Assembly: GCA_018136815.1 (NCBI GenBank)
Contig: CM030937.1
Coordinates: 5,818,526-5,882,525 of the forward strand
Direction of reading: 5' to 3'
Origin: Isochrysis galbana
Taxonomy: Eukaryota > Haptophyta > Isochrysidales > Isochrysidaceae
Length of the DNA: 64,000 bases
Position 1 is the stretch's first letter, and each line of letters opens with the position of its first letter. Positions 9,890 to 19,629 of this stretch are shown here, in pieces. The notes beneath the pieces were generated by a model that was given only the letters and a program-made list of their open reading frames with translations, searched no databases and had not been told where the DNA came from. Made by a program: the position numbers and the translations under genes.

Positions 9890-10090
9890 ATGAATCCTCA
9901 ACTCTTCGAGTTGGTATCGCTTTGCATCAGTAAGCTAGGTCTTATTCTCCAGAACTTCATTGCACACCACAAGAAAATGGATAACGATGCCGTCAATGAC
10001 ATGATGCTTAATATTCAATATATTAAGAACCTTGCATCTAATCTACAATCATCAACGGTTGAATTAAGAAACAAGGTGCGGGAGATCTAA
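9890..10090 (+). CDS. Small AT-richer ORF between direct repeats, unknown
   Basis: 66 residues starting MNPQLFELVSLCISK and ending ELRNKVREI, predicted mostly helical with heptad-like hydrophobic spacing. Its base composition is clearly lower in GC than its surroundings. It lies between two 124-bp repeats and its stop codon touches the second. I do not recognise a family. It may be a cargo ORF of a small mobile unit or chance. Confidence 0.35.
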   Translation: MNPQLFELVSLCISKLGLILQNFIAHHKKMDNDAVNDMMLNIQYIKNLASNLQSSTVELRNKVREI

Positions 10091-10213
10091 GAGGATGCAA
10101 CCTCAGGTTTGGTTGTTTTTTTTACAATTGACCCGTAAAATGTATATAAAAATTAGAACTCCCCCCCCCCTCGCCCTTTGCCCTCCCCCTTCCCCTTTCC
10201 CCCCTCGTACTCT
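10090..10213 (+). repeat. TATA-bearing direct repeat, copy 2
   Basis: Second copy of the 124-bp repeat at 9571. A 66-residue frame (10216-10416, MGGPTLVELRAAFTQ...) begins right after it, about 60 bp downstream of the TATATAAAAA motif. No family is recognised for that frame. Confidence 0.85.
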
Positions 10214-10408
10214 TTTTGGGCGGTCCCACCCTAGTCGAGTTGCGCGCAGCCTTCACGCAGCGCAGCTGGCCGTTGGGGCACGCCATCTCGCCATCGGACG
10301 CCATAGCGCTCCAAAACGCACGCGACGAAGTCATGCGAGACATCAAGTTTGTGGCGGCGGTGCGGCGCGGTGAGCCCATGTGCATGCACACGCTCTGGGC
10401 GGACGGGC

Positions 10409-10830
10409 CTCCGTAGCGGCTTGGCGTGCGGCCTCCGTAGCGGCTTGGCGTGCGGCCTCCGTAGCGGCTTGGCGTGCGGCCTCCGTAGCGGCTTGGCGTG
10501 CGGCCTCCGTAGCGGCTTGGCGTGCGGCCTCCGTAGCGGCTTGGGTCGGGGCTTGGCGAGCGGCTTGCGCCGGAGCGGCTTGGGTCGGGGCTTGGCGAGC
10601 GGCTTGCGCCGGAGCGGCTTGGGTCGGGGCTTGGCGAGCGGCTTGGGCCGCCGGAGCGGCTTGGGTCGGGGCTTGGCGAGCGGCTTGGGCCGCCGGAGCG
10701 GCTTGGCGAGCGGCTTGGGCCGGGGTTTGGCGAGCGGCTTGCGCCGGAGCGGCTTGGGTCGGGGCTTGGCGAGCGGCTTGCGCCGGAGTGGCTTGGGTCG
10801 GGGCTTGGCGAGCGGCTTGGGGCGGCTGCA
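10409..10830. repeat. GC-rich tandem array (24-nt then about 39-nt units)
   Basis: About six 24-nt units (GTAGCGGCTTGGCGTGCGGC core) followed by seven or so longer units built on GGCTTGGGTCGGGGCTTGGC. Because the unit lengths are multiples of three and stop-free, long frames exist on both strands (for example minus-strand KPLAKPRPKPLRR repeats). This is insufficient to call a gene. Confidence 0.8.
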
Positions 10831-10885
10831 GTGCCTGGTGGTGGACCACCGGCTGTGCGACCATTTCAAGGTTCGTCTTCACTCG

Positions 10886-11335
10886 AAGGTGTCGTTCCGT
10901 CAATAGTGGGACATCAGTCGAATTGAGCGATCAAATGTCCACAGTTGTATTCATTAGATCATGTTAAAATTATAAGAGAGAGACGCCGTCAAAGCTTCTT
11001 CGCTAATCACATCGGTGCACGCCGTGCATGGGCACGGCGCGATGTGCATCGGTCCCCCCGCGGATACGCCGTGCGTGCGCATGTCAACCCGTTCCATCGG
11101 TGTACCCCCCTGCGGCCCACAACTACGTAAACTGGCCAAACAAGAGATGTTTCGTTACACAGCACCTGTGATGACTTGCAATCACAATGTGCACGCCGTG
11201 CGTGGGCACGGCGCGATGTGCACCGGCGCCCCCCCGCAGGGGCGCCGTGCGTGCGCATAGCAACTTCCAGGAAGGCGCACGCCGTGCGTTCACTCTTTCC
11301 GCGGGGGAATTCTGGGCGCGGAGGACGGGGCTACC
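10886..11335 (+). repeat. LINE 5' module with duplicated hairpins
   Basis: Begins GTGTCGTTCCGTCAAT and contains two related units of about 170 bp. Each has a perfect 8-bp stem around a four-base loop: CGCCGTGC-ATGG-GCACGGCG at 11020-11039 and CGCCGTGC-GTGG-GCACGGCG at 11194-11213. The module recurs without the rest of the LINE at 33236-33825. It is probably the LINE 5' UTR or promoter. Confidence 0.8.
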
Positions 11336-14300
11336 CCGGGCGTCCGACAAAGCGGTAGCCGGAGCCTTCCAAGATGTATCGGCGCACCTAGTGGTGCGCA
11401 ACTACAAGTTCGAGCTCAAGAGTATCATTACGATAAGCTCGCTCGCCAAGGCGGTAGAGAATCAAGGCTTCTTCTTTCTCCAAGGCAACCAAGAAAGGAC
11501 CAAGATCCTCACTAAAGAAGGGGTCCTAGTAACCCAAGGTAAGAAAGAAGTCTACCACCTTTACGTGACCCCCAAACAGGGCTCGTTCAAATCGTTCGAC
11601 TTTCCGCGCAAGATCCTCCTCAGCGTTAATGGGGCTCCTTACCCCATTGAGTACGCGGTCCGGAATTGTCGCGAACTCGGCGGCGACATTAAGAACCTGT
11701 ACATCCACGCGGGCCCGAAGGGATGCAAAGGATACAAAAAAGATTACGCCTTGGCCTTCCAACCCCCTCTCCGCGTATGCGTGTGCGCGGAGGAAAAGGC
11801 AGCGCGACTTGAGCGTGAAGAACGAAAGCGCATGGCGCCGCCGAAGAAAACCATCCAAGAGGCCATCAACCCGGGCTCGCTCGAGCTATGCAAACGTTTC
11901 CCCAACGGGAAATGCCCCATGAACATCATGGGCAAGGCGTGCAACCGCTCGCACGATTATCCGGGCGCATGGAAAGATGGCGCGTGCACAATCGTGTGCG
12001 CGTTTCCGCGCGCGAGCGCCGGACCCCCCGGAAAACAACCGAAGGGAGGGATTTGTGCCCTAGGCGCCGATTGCCGCTATCTTCATAAGTACGCGAGCCT
12101 AGCCTATTTGATGTGTCGTGGCAACGCACTGATCATATACGCACTCACCTTTAACTCCACCCTTGGATATCCAGGTGAGGGACCGGTCACTATCGTGTCC
12201 TACAACATCAACGGCGCCGGGCACGGCGCTTTAGGCTCGGCGCTGGCTCAAGCGAGAAAAGCGAGGGTAGACATTCTACTTCTGCAAGAGCTTCATGCCT
12301 ATGCAGACGGCAGACATCATCGCGCATGCATGACCGCCAAAGCGTTGGGGTGGCAAATGGTGCACGCACCAGCGAACATCACTGACCCGGCGAGTGGGGT
12401 AGGCATCGCGATACGCGACTCCTCCCCAAGAGTGAAAATGTTACCGGACACGGCGGAAACGCTAGTCGAAGGCAGATGCCTACGAGTTAGATGCGTAATA
12501 GAATCTAAAGAACTGGAGCTAATATCTATATATCTGAGCGCCACGCCTAACCTAAGAGCCACCCAAATAGAAGCGTTAAGGACTAGCCCCGTGGGAAGAG
12601 AACACGACACCCTTATGGGGGGCGATTTCAACTGTGTAGAAGATGTGGAGAGAGACACAAGAAAGCACGCGAACCGAGAGGAATATGGAAACGCTCACGG
12701 ATCCAAACTGAGAACGGCTATGAACGAAATAGGGTTAATGGACGCATACAATCTAGTGAACGGTAACAACAAAGGGGGCTTCACCCGCCTCTCGGGGACT
12801 ATACACACGAGAATAGACAGGATCTACTCTCCCATAGTATGCTCGAACATCAATTGGCAAACAATCGGCCCACACCCGGCACTATTCACGGGAAAAGGCG
12901 CCTCGGACCACCTTCCGGTGATGGGCACCTTCGAAATGGTAGGGTTCAAACCCGGACGCACGTACGACGTGCGAATCGACAACGAGCTCTTAGGTGCGGA
13001 AGACACACGGAGAGTGATAACACACTTGTGGAGAAGCCACATAAAACCCGAGACACCGGACGAAGACGTCGACGACGCGTGGAGTAACGCGAAAAAGGCG
13101 GCGGCAATTTACCTTCTGTGGGCAACAAGACAAAACAGAGAGCAGCAAGAGATAGCGAAAGCCGTCGAAGAGCTCGCACTGATCGGGATAGAGCTCAACG
13201 ACGGCGAACCAAACGCAAGGAAAGTGGATAGGATGCGCGAACTCAACAAAAAGATAGACACGATTCGCAAGAAGTCCAGACCGACGACCAAAGAAAGCTT
13301 CGACTCCCTCAAGCACGAGGAGAGAATGACGAAAGAATTCTTTCACAGATTTCAATCACGCGCCTCTAACAGCGCAATTCCGGAACTATTCGTCACGGGC
13401 GACTGGAACGCCCCGGGGAACGACACGAGGAACACGACCGCGGATGATACGGAAATACGAAACGAACTTCGCAAGTATTACGTATGGTTATATCAGGAAC
13501 GACGTAGCACCAGAGACCGCGAACTCGAAGAAACGTTAGAAACGCGCCCAATGAACAACCATGACAGCGATGCCATAGAAGGGAAAATAACGATGGAAGA
13601 ACTAACCGACGCCGTCACCCAAATAGGAAGCGGCAAAAGCGCGGGACCGGACGCGCTTCCGGCGGAGTTCTACAAAAGCTTCATCGACCTAGTGAAGCAT
13701 GACTTTCTTAGGATGCTAAACCTAGCTCTAGAGCAGGGACAACTAAACATATCAATGAGGGAAGGCGATATAATCCTTCTATATAAAAAAGGTGACACGC
13801 GAGACCCTAGGAACTACAGACCCATCACGCTACTGCAAAGCGATTACAAAATATTAGCTAAGGTGCTCACGAATAGACTAAAAAAAGTAATCGGGAACAT
13901 AATCTCGAAAGACCAGCTCGGCTTCGTCCCAAAACGGTTAATCGGCGAAGCCACCCATCTGTTGCAACTGACGAACGCGTACCTAGACGAAACGGGGGAG
14001 CCAGGACTCCTCCTAGCGCTCGATTGGGAAAAGGCTTTCGACAGGGTCAATTGGGAGTTTTACCACTTGGTCCTCGAAAAGCTAAAATTCGGAGAGAACT
14101 TCAAAAGGTATGCGAAGGCTCTCACGAATTCCGAGGCAAAACCAATTCGCTACATAAAGGCGAACGGGGGAAGAAGCTTCCCTTTCAACATAGCGAGCGG
14201 CGTCCCACAAGGATGCCCGCTCTCCCCACTGGCCTTCCTCTTGACGGCAGAAGCCCTCACCAGAGCGATAAACGAAGACGAAGACATCGAGGGCATCATA

Positions 14301-16517
14301 GTGAACGGAGCCGAACTAAAGATAAGCCAATTCGCGGACGATACACAACTCTTAGCGGCAGACTACGGTAGCCTGGCGCGATCCCTCGGCTGGGTAAAAA
14401 GATACGCGGCGGCCTCGTGTGGCAAACCCAACGATCAAAAGTTCGAGGGACTAAGGATGGGCTCCCTGAGAAGGAAGCGCCCACCCGCGAGATTCCAAAG
14501 GTACAAGTGGCTGAAAGGAAACGAGTATGCGACCATATTGGGGGTCCCACTAGGTGGGCCCCGGGCCATCAAAGAGTTCTGGCGCAAACTAGCCGACAAG
14601 ATAGAGAGGAAAACCACTATATACGCGCCGCTAACCAATAATCTATCTATACATGGGAAAACGAAGGTGGCTAACTTCCTAGTATATTCTATACCTAGAT
14701 ACTGGCTGCAGACACTCGCAGCCCCTAGATCATTCCACACGGCGGTTAAAAGAGCCGTAGAAAGAATCATGTGGACAAACGCACGCACCGGCCGGAAGCT
14801 ACAATGGATAAAGCACCCTGAGATCCCGACGAAAAACACTTCGGAGAAAGGGCCACATCTAGGGCTAGGACTGCTCGACTGGGGCAACCATGTCAAAGCT
14901 TTACAAGCCAAATGGATCCTAAACTATCTTGACGCACGCCAAGCACAATGGAAACAAGTGCTTGACGCGTGGTTCTGCCGCACGAACCTAGGAAGAGCAG
15001 CGGTTCTCTCGACGGTCCCCACGAACAAACTCACCGATGGAATAGCGGGCACGAGTAAACTTCCCGCGTTTTGGAAACAGGCGCTAAACAACATTCGCGA
15101 ACTTAAACTCACATCACTGAAAGTAAGTAGAGAAGGAGCTCTCTCGCAACCCATGTGGGGTAGCCCAACGCACCCGGGACCTAAAATAAACCCCATATGG
15201 ATAAAATTATGGAACAAGCTTGAATGTAATACCACACATAACGTATTCAAAGACCACGCGGCGAACACGCCCTATAGCAGTGTTGAATGCGCGCAATACC
15301 TCAGGAACAATGACACGTATATACACTTCCAAGGTGAATATATCCCGAGAGACAAATTCTTGGAAACATGGGATACGATAGTCAAACACGCCAAGGAGAC
15401 ACTGGCAGCGGTAGATAAGACGGCCGAACTAGAATGCGCACCACCGGGACGAGAAGAGGCCGATAATGAACACATCTCGGAAGAACCGACGCCCGAACTG
15501 CGGATAACGGTAGACGGGGAATACTATGTGAACATCAAGGAGAGATGGCACGAGGCGGAACTCTCATACCTAGGCACGCCCATAATCGGAAAAAGACTAC
15601 CCGCCGCGCCCTCGAACCTAGACCCATCCCCACCGGCGCAATGGGGGGGAGGATACAAAACCAACAAGAGACTAGAATACCCGCTGGCGGACGAATATAC
15701 ATTAGACGGCAAGACGCCGCTGGACGGCACCGGGGTAGAACATCTAACCGAGGCATTTCAGCGTAAAGACCGCAAACGCAAACGCCTCACGGGGCCGGCC
15801 AAATGGGAGGAAAAACTCCAAATACCAGGGGACACATGGGCGCACCTGGCGCGACTATACACCACGCCAATGGTAACGGCGAGGGACATGCACCTACATT
15901 TCAAACATATCACACACAGGCGAGTGGGCACGTACAACCGCTTTCCAGACAGAACCAGCACGTGCCGCATTTGTGGGGAAACGGATGAATCCTCGATACA
16001 CCTAGGCGAATGCCCCGGGATAACTAACATCCTAGGCGAACTGAATAAAATTGCACGGTTCACACCAGGATTAGAAAGGAGCAGGGAAGAAACAATTGTA
16101 GACAACCTATTCATATACCCAAAAGGAGACGCCCCAAAAGCGATATACGTACTATACCTATTAGCGTGGAGATATATACTCACGGACTTCTATAGGATAC
16201 ATTACGACGGCATCAAATTCTCGGAAGAATCCATACTAATAAGAATAATAGAGAGATACACCATACTAAGTAAAGCACTCCTCTTCGCACAAGAAACCGA
16301 CTCGGCGAGAACCGCCCAAGCGGGCATGGGAAGACAGCCTAAAAAAAGGATAGACATGAATGACTTGAGACCCGTTTTCAACAGGAACGACAAAGGCGGT
16401 CTTAAGCCCAGCGCGGAGCTAGTGGAACTAGCCTCCAAGCTGGGGATCGCACACGCTGTCGAGGGGACCATGGACCAAGGGAACAAAGGAAATCGAAACA
16501 TGGATACACCTACCTAA
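11187..16517 (+). CDS. LINE polyprotein: CCCH finger, APE endonuclease, RT, CCHC
   Basis: 1776 residues counted from 11187. Cys/His-rich segments resembling CCCH fingers (about 240-305, KCPMNIMGKACNRSHDYP) precede an AP-like endonuclease (about 335-590; SYNINGAG, LLLQELH, GGDFNC, SDHLPV). The reverse transcriptase follows (about 816-1100): GKSAGPDALPAEF, NYRPITLL, LALDWEKAFD, SGVPQGCPLSPL and the catalytic FADD at 1049-1052. A CCHC knuckle (CRICGETDESSIHLGEC) starts near 1593. All catalytic boxes are intact. The 11187 start lies inside the hairpin module, so the true initiator may be a later Met, for example the one near nt 11831, or translation may be unconventional. Order and APE type fit L1/Tx1/RandI-like clades; the clade was not resolved. 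Confidence 0.93.
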   Translation: MCTPCVGTARCAPAPPRRGAVRAHSNFQEGARRAFTLSAGEFWARRTGLPRASDKAVAGAFQDVSAHLVVRNYKFELKSIITISSLAKAVENQGFFFLQGNQERTKILTKEGVLVTQGKKEVYHLYVTPKQGSFKSFDFPRKILLSVNGAPYPIEYAVRNCRELGGDIKNLYIHAGPKGCKGYKKDYALAFQPPLRVCVCAEEKAARLEREERKRMAPPKKTIQEAINPGSLELCKRFPNGKCPMNIMGKACNRSHDYPGAWKDGACTIVCAFPRASAGPPGKQPKGGICALGADCRYLHKYASLAYLMCRGNALIIYALTFNSTLGYPGEGPVTIVSYNINGAGHGALGSALAQARKARVDILLLQELHAYADGRHHRACMTAKALGWQMVHAPANITDPASGVGIAIRDSSPRVKMLPDTAETLVEGRCLRVRCVIESKELELISIYLSATPNLRATQIEALRTSPVGREHDTLMGGDFNCVEDVERDTRKHANREEYGNAHGSKLRTAMNEIGLMDAYNLVNGNNKGGFTRLSGTIHTRIDRIYSPIVCSNINWQTIGPHPALFTGKGASDHLPVMGTFEMVGFKPGRTYDVRIDNELLGAEDTRRVITHLWRSHIKPETPDEDVDDAWSNAKKAAAIYLLWATRQNREQQEIAKAVEELALIGIELNDGEPNARKVDRMRELNKKIDTIRKKSRPTTKESFDSLKHEERMTKEFFHRFQSRASNSAIPELFVTGDWNAPGNDTRNTTADDTEIRNELRKYYVWLYQERRSTRDRELEETLETRPMNNHDSDAIEGKITMEELTDAVTQIGSGKSAGPDALPAEFYKSFIDLVKHDFLRMLNLALEQGQLNISMREGDIILLYKKGDTRDPRNYRPITLLQSDYKILAKVLTNRLKKVIGNIISKDQLGFVPKRLIGEATHLLQLTNAYLDETGEPGLLLALDWEKAFDRVNWEFYHLVLEKLKFGENFKRYAKALTNSEAKPIRYIKANGGRSFPFNIASGVPQGCPLSPLAFLLTAEALTRAINEDEDIEGIIVNGAELKISQFADDTQLLAADYGSLARSLGWVKRYAAASCGKPNDQKFEGLRMGSLRRKRPPARFQRYKWLKGNEYATILGVPLGGPRAIKEFWRKLADKIERKTTIYAPLTNNLSIHGKTKVANFLVYSIPRYWLQTLAAPRSFHTAVKRAVERIMWTNARTGRKLQWIKHPEIPTKNTSEKGPHLGLGLLDWGNHVKALQAKWILNYLDARQAQWKQVLDAWFCRTNLGRAAVLSTVPTNKLTDGIAGTSKLPAFWKQALNNIRELKLTSLKVSREGALSQPMWGSPTHPGPKINPIWIKLWNKLECNTTHNVFKDHAANTPYSSVECAQYLRNNDTYIHFQGEYIPRDKFLETWDTIVKHAKETLAAVDKTAELECAPPGREEADNEHISEEPTPELRITVDGEYYVNIKERWHEAELSYLGTPIIGKRLPAAPSNLDPSPPAQWGGGYKTNKRLEYPLADEYTLDGKTPLDGTGVEHLTEAFQRKDRKRKRLTGPAKWEEKLQIPGDTWAHLARLYTTPMVTARDMHLHFKHITHRRVGTYNRFPDRTSTCRICGETDESSIHLGECPGITNILGELNKIARFTPGLERSREETIVDNLFIYPKGDAPKAIYVLYLLAWRYILTDFYRIHYDGIKFSEESILIRIIERYTILSKALLFAQETDSARTAQAGMGRQPKKRIDMNDLRPVFNRNDKGGLKPSAELVELASKLGIAHAVEGTMDQGNKGNRNMDTPT

Positions 16518-16810
16518 GCCGCTGGTAGAGACAATGGAACCTGGATATAAACCAAACAAACAAAAAGCGACCAGACGGACACATTCGACAACAAAGACAA
16601 TTCCAGAAGGCCTGCCCGGACCCCACACTCTAAACCAGGCCTCAGGTAGCGCACCGAGGCCGGACCCCGGAAACCGAAGAAAAAGGAAAGAAGGGGGGCA
16701 GGGGAAGAGGTGGAGGGAGGGATGATAAGGGCGGTGTAGATAGCGAAGGGAAATCCCATAACTAGTAGGTGTGTAGCCCTGAATCTTCAGAAGTTTTTTT
16801 TTTTTTTAGT

Positions 16811-16893
16811 GTGATAGTACCGGGCTCTAGTGGGCGGAGTAGGAGTAGTGGTACTAACGCTCAGATGTCAGATGTTTTATTATTATGATCCTT
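16811..16893 (+). repeat. Solo copy of the PLV-element terminal sequence
   Basis: GTGATAGTACCGGGCT, then GTAGTGGTACTAACGCTCAG and GTTTTATTATTA, match the right TIR at 53835-53887 and the complement of the left TIR (49205-49258), with small insertions. It abuts the poly(T) end of the LINE. Confidence 0.8.
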
Positions 16894-16994
16894 TCATTCA
16901 CCCATTGTAGCTGGTGCCCTTCGCACCCACATAGTGAGTGACCGGGCTCATGCCTAATGCCAAGGCCAGCATGCATAGCTGACCCACTTTCACT

Positions 16995-17215
16995 TTCTCC
17001 CAGTCCCTGACAGATTCGCCTGCTTCGTTCGCCCTGGCCCACCGCCACCGCGGCCAGCCCATTGCTCCAACCCCTCCTCCCCCCCTGTCGACCGGCAGAC
17101 AAGTGCAGCGTGGGGGGGGGGGCAGGAGGCCTGGAGGGCCAACGAGGGAGAGAGACAGGGGAGGCTAGGGCCCACCAGACCCAGCCTCCTCTGCCCCCTG
17201 AGCTGGCGTGGCAAA
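16995..17215 (-). repeat. R5 repeat, minus-strand copy
   Basis: The reverse complement (CTCCCCTGTCTCTCTCCCTC, ACAGGGGGGAGGAGGGGTTGG, ATGGGCTGGCC) aligns with 53888-54140 and 55470-55725. The family is non-coding with unknown boundaries. Together with the solo TIR it fills the spacer up to the DHHC gene. Confidence 0.65.
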
Positions 17216-17535
17216 ATAAAATACCAGTAGATGAGAGGTTAGAAACGCCAACCAAGGGTGATGGAGGTCGCGTTGTTCGTGCGTGTGGGGAAGGACGAGG
17301 TACTCCTACTCCTACGAGTAGAGGAAGAGAAGATGTTTTTAGAGTACAGGGATTAAAGATTAGAGGGAAGCGGGGAGGGGGGGGAGAAGAGAGCGGCGGC
17401 GCCCACTAGGCCGCGCGTGCGAGAGGCGAAGAGAGAGAGAGTGCGAGAGACAAAGAGGAGAGAGACAAAGAGGGAAGGGAGGGCGAGCGAGCGAGAGGCG
17501 TCTTGCTTCGTGTGTGCGCCACATCTGCTCAGAGT

Positions 17536-18573
17536 ATGCAAGAGAGCATGGTCGCTCAGCCCAGCCTCAAAATTTGGCAGACGTGGACCGGCCGGCACAC
17601 GTTCTTCTGCGACGGCCGCCTCATGGTGGGCCCTGACTACGGGGTGAGCCTTTTCGCCGCGGGGCTCACCAGCTGTCTCTCGCTCGCCTTCTGGCTGCTC
17701 GTCTGTCCGCAGCTCCCCGGCGCTCTCTACTTCACGCTGGGCGGCATGACATTATACCTGCTCGCCATCGGCTTCCTGGTCGTGACTGCCACATCCGACC
17801 CAGGAATCCTGCCGCGCGCACCCTATGTCGACGACGCAGAGTCCAACGCAAACCTTAACACGACGCGCACGATTGAGGTGAACGGCGTGACCATCGCGCT
17901 CAAGTGGTGCCCGACCTGTCGCATCTGGCGACCGCCACGAGCCTCCCATTGCTCCGAATGCAACGTGTGTATCGACCGATTTGATCACCACTGCCCCTGG
18001 ATGGGCCAATGCATCGGCCGGCGCAACTATCGCTATTTTTTTGGGTTCGTGGTATCCGTGTGCACGCTGTGTCTGTACACGGCGGCGGTTTCCGCTTTTG
18101 CCCTCGAGCGTGCACTCTCCAAGGTGCCGTCTGGGGTCAGGTTGCCAGTCGATCGGCTTGGCCAGGCTGTGGAGGACCTTCCAGCGGCTGGGGTGACGAT
18201 GCTGGTTCCTGGGCTGATCCTGCTCTGCATTGCACCGCTGCTATGTTACCACTGCTCACTCACTTGCCGCAACACCACCACCTCCGAGGACGTCAAGGGC
18301 ACCTTCTCCGACTCGCCCAACCCGTTCAACAGCTCGTGCACCAGCAATTGCGATGAAGCGCTTTGCGCTGCCCGTGGGCCATCCCGGTTGCACCTGCGCT
18401 CACATGCAAGCGAAGAGCTTGGAGGAGCCATGATTTTACGGAACGATGGAGCTGGAGCAGAGTTACAACCCGCCGAAGAGGCCGTCTTGCCTCTGCGAAT
18501 TGCGGCAGCCGAGATGGTGCTGAAGGAGCCAATGGGCGACGCGGGAGATGGAGAGGGGATAGATGTGGTTTAG
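17536..18573 (+). CDS. DHHC-type palmitoyltransferase, single exon
   Basis: 345 residues from the ATG at 17536; the frame is open from 17503. Two N-terminal membrane segments (about 34-85) precede the Cys-rich domain with CPTCRIWRPPRASHC (from 125), DHHCPWMGQCIGRRNYRYF (DHHC at 150-153) and two more membrane segments. A TTxE-like motif (NTTTSEDVKG) and the PaCCT-like NPFNSSCTSNC follow. Four-TM DHHC enzymes transfer palmitate from CoA to Cys side chains at Golgi, ER or plasma membrane. All zinc ligands and the catalytic Cys are present and the length is typical. Confidence 0.92.
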   Translation: MQESMVAQPSLKIWQTWTGRHTFFCDGRLMVGPDYGVSLFAAGLTSCLSLAFWLLVCPQLPGALYFTLGGMTLYLLAIGFLVVTATSDPGILPRAPYVDDAESNANLNTTRTIEVNGVTIALKWCPTCRIWRPPRASHCSECNVCIDRFDHHCPWMGQCIGRRNYRYFFGFVVSVCTLCLYTAAVSAFALERALSKVPSGVRLPVDRLGQAVEDLPAAGVTMLVPGLILLCIAPLLCYHCSLTCRNTTTSEDVKGTFSDSPNPFNSSCTSNCDEALCAARGPSRLHLRSHASEELGGAMILRNDGAGAELQPAEEAVLPLRIAAAEMVLKEPMGDAGDGEGIDVV

Positions 18574-19490
18574 CGGCGGCGATGGGTCCTTAGGTGACAT
18601 GCGATAGCTGGCTCATGGTACCGGCACGCCGACGATTCGTTCGCTCCTATCTCGCTTTTGCGGGAGGGTGCAGAGAACGTACTACGTGCTTGATGCTTGC
18701 GATGGAAAGTTTGAGACATCTTGATCCTGGTCCTTGAACTTCATCTTGACTTGAGCGGCGACGAAACGGCCACAACCACACGGAAACACCAACATGTGGA
18801 ATCGCTGCATTGTAATATTGTCACACGCGCCTTGCGTTTTCCCGCGTCGTCACTTTTTCTCTCTTTGTTATTATCATATAGCGCATAACTCAACTAAGTT
18901 TAAACTTACTGCTGCGATGGAGCGCGCGCTGCGCGCCGACGCGACTCTTCTCTCCTCAGGCCCCCCAGCCGAGGCCGAGGGAGGCCGCCCAGCCCAACCG
19001 GGCTAGAGGTGGGGGAGACGTACTGGGTTGAAAAATTACTCTTGTTGATCCGGAGGCCCAATTTTTTTATCGTGAAGTGGCGTTCCGTCGAAAGAGTGAA
19101 AGAGGACCACGCGAATGTTTTATGTTTTACATCATGTGTGATTAGAAACAATGTTATTGATTTCCCCGGCACATGGCCTCTAAGGCGCGCCGCTGAGCGC
19201 AAGGCACGGTGCAGGCTGAGCATCCCGTCTTCCTCTTCTTTCTCCAGAACGCTCTGCGCACTTTATTTAGAACTTTTAGTTAACGCTACGATGACGTTTT
19301 CATCTTCTGCGCACTTTCAGACCAAGAAAGATCCTCCCTTCAGGTAGATATCCATCAACTCTGTGACATGGTGGGCGCCGCTGTCGATCGCCATGCGGCG
19401 CATGGCTCGTGTACAAGTGCTCGGGAGCGGAGTGCCCCTACGACGACGACGAAACGACCAGCCAAAGGCCAAAGGTTTATTAGCTTAGTT
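18574..19490. other. Intergenic, no gene seen
   Basis: Holds the presumed 3' UTR of the DHHC gene and AT-richer spacer. No motif-bearing frame on either strand. Confidence 0.45.
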
Positions 19491-19492
19491 AC

Positions 19493-19615
19493 TTAGTTAG
19501 TGGCGGAGGCTGATATGAATGAAGAAGCCGATGGAACTTGTTGCGTGGACACGGTTTTGTCAAGATGTCGGCAACCATTTGATGTCCGTTGACGTGCTTG
19601 AGCGTGAGGACCTAT
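19493..19615 (-). pseudogene. Ty1/copia polyprotein C-terminal fragment
   Basis: Read on the minus strand, about 40 residues include VNGHQMVADILTKPCPRNKF, the conserved end of copia RNase H (usual form xMVADxLTKPLPxxKF). Nothing else of a copia element is attached on the upstream side, which runs into LINE sequence. Confidence 0.7.
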
Positions 19616-19629
19616 CGACCTATCCACGA

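Larger units (their letters stand above)
10886..16808 (+). mobile_element. Full-length LINE (non-LTR retrotransposon)
   Basis: Consists of a 5' module repeated at 33.2 kb, one long ORF (11187-16517) with zinc finger, APE endonuclease, RT and CCHC knuckle, and a 3' UTR shared with at least five other places here (4.8-5.6, 19.8-20.3, 28.1-28.3 reversed, 54.15-54.28, 55.04-55.19 kb). The sense strand ends in TTCAGAAG followed by about 15 T residues. The intact ORF suggests a recent insertion. Confidence 0.93.
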
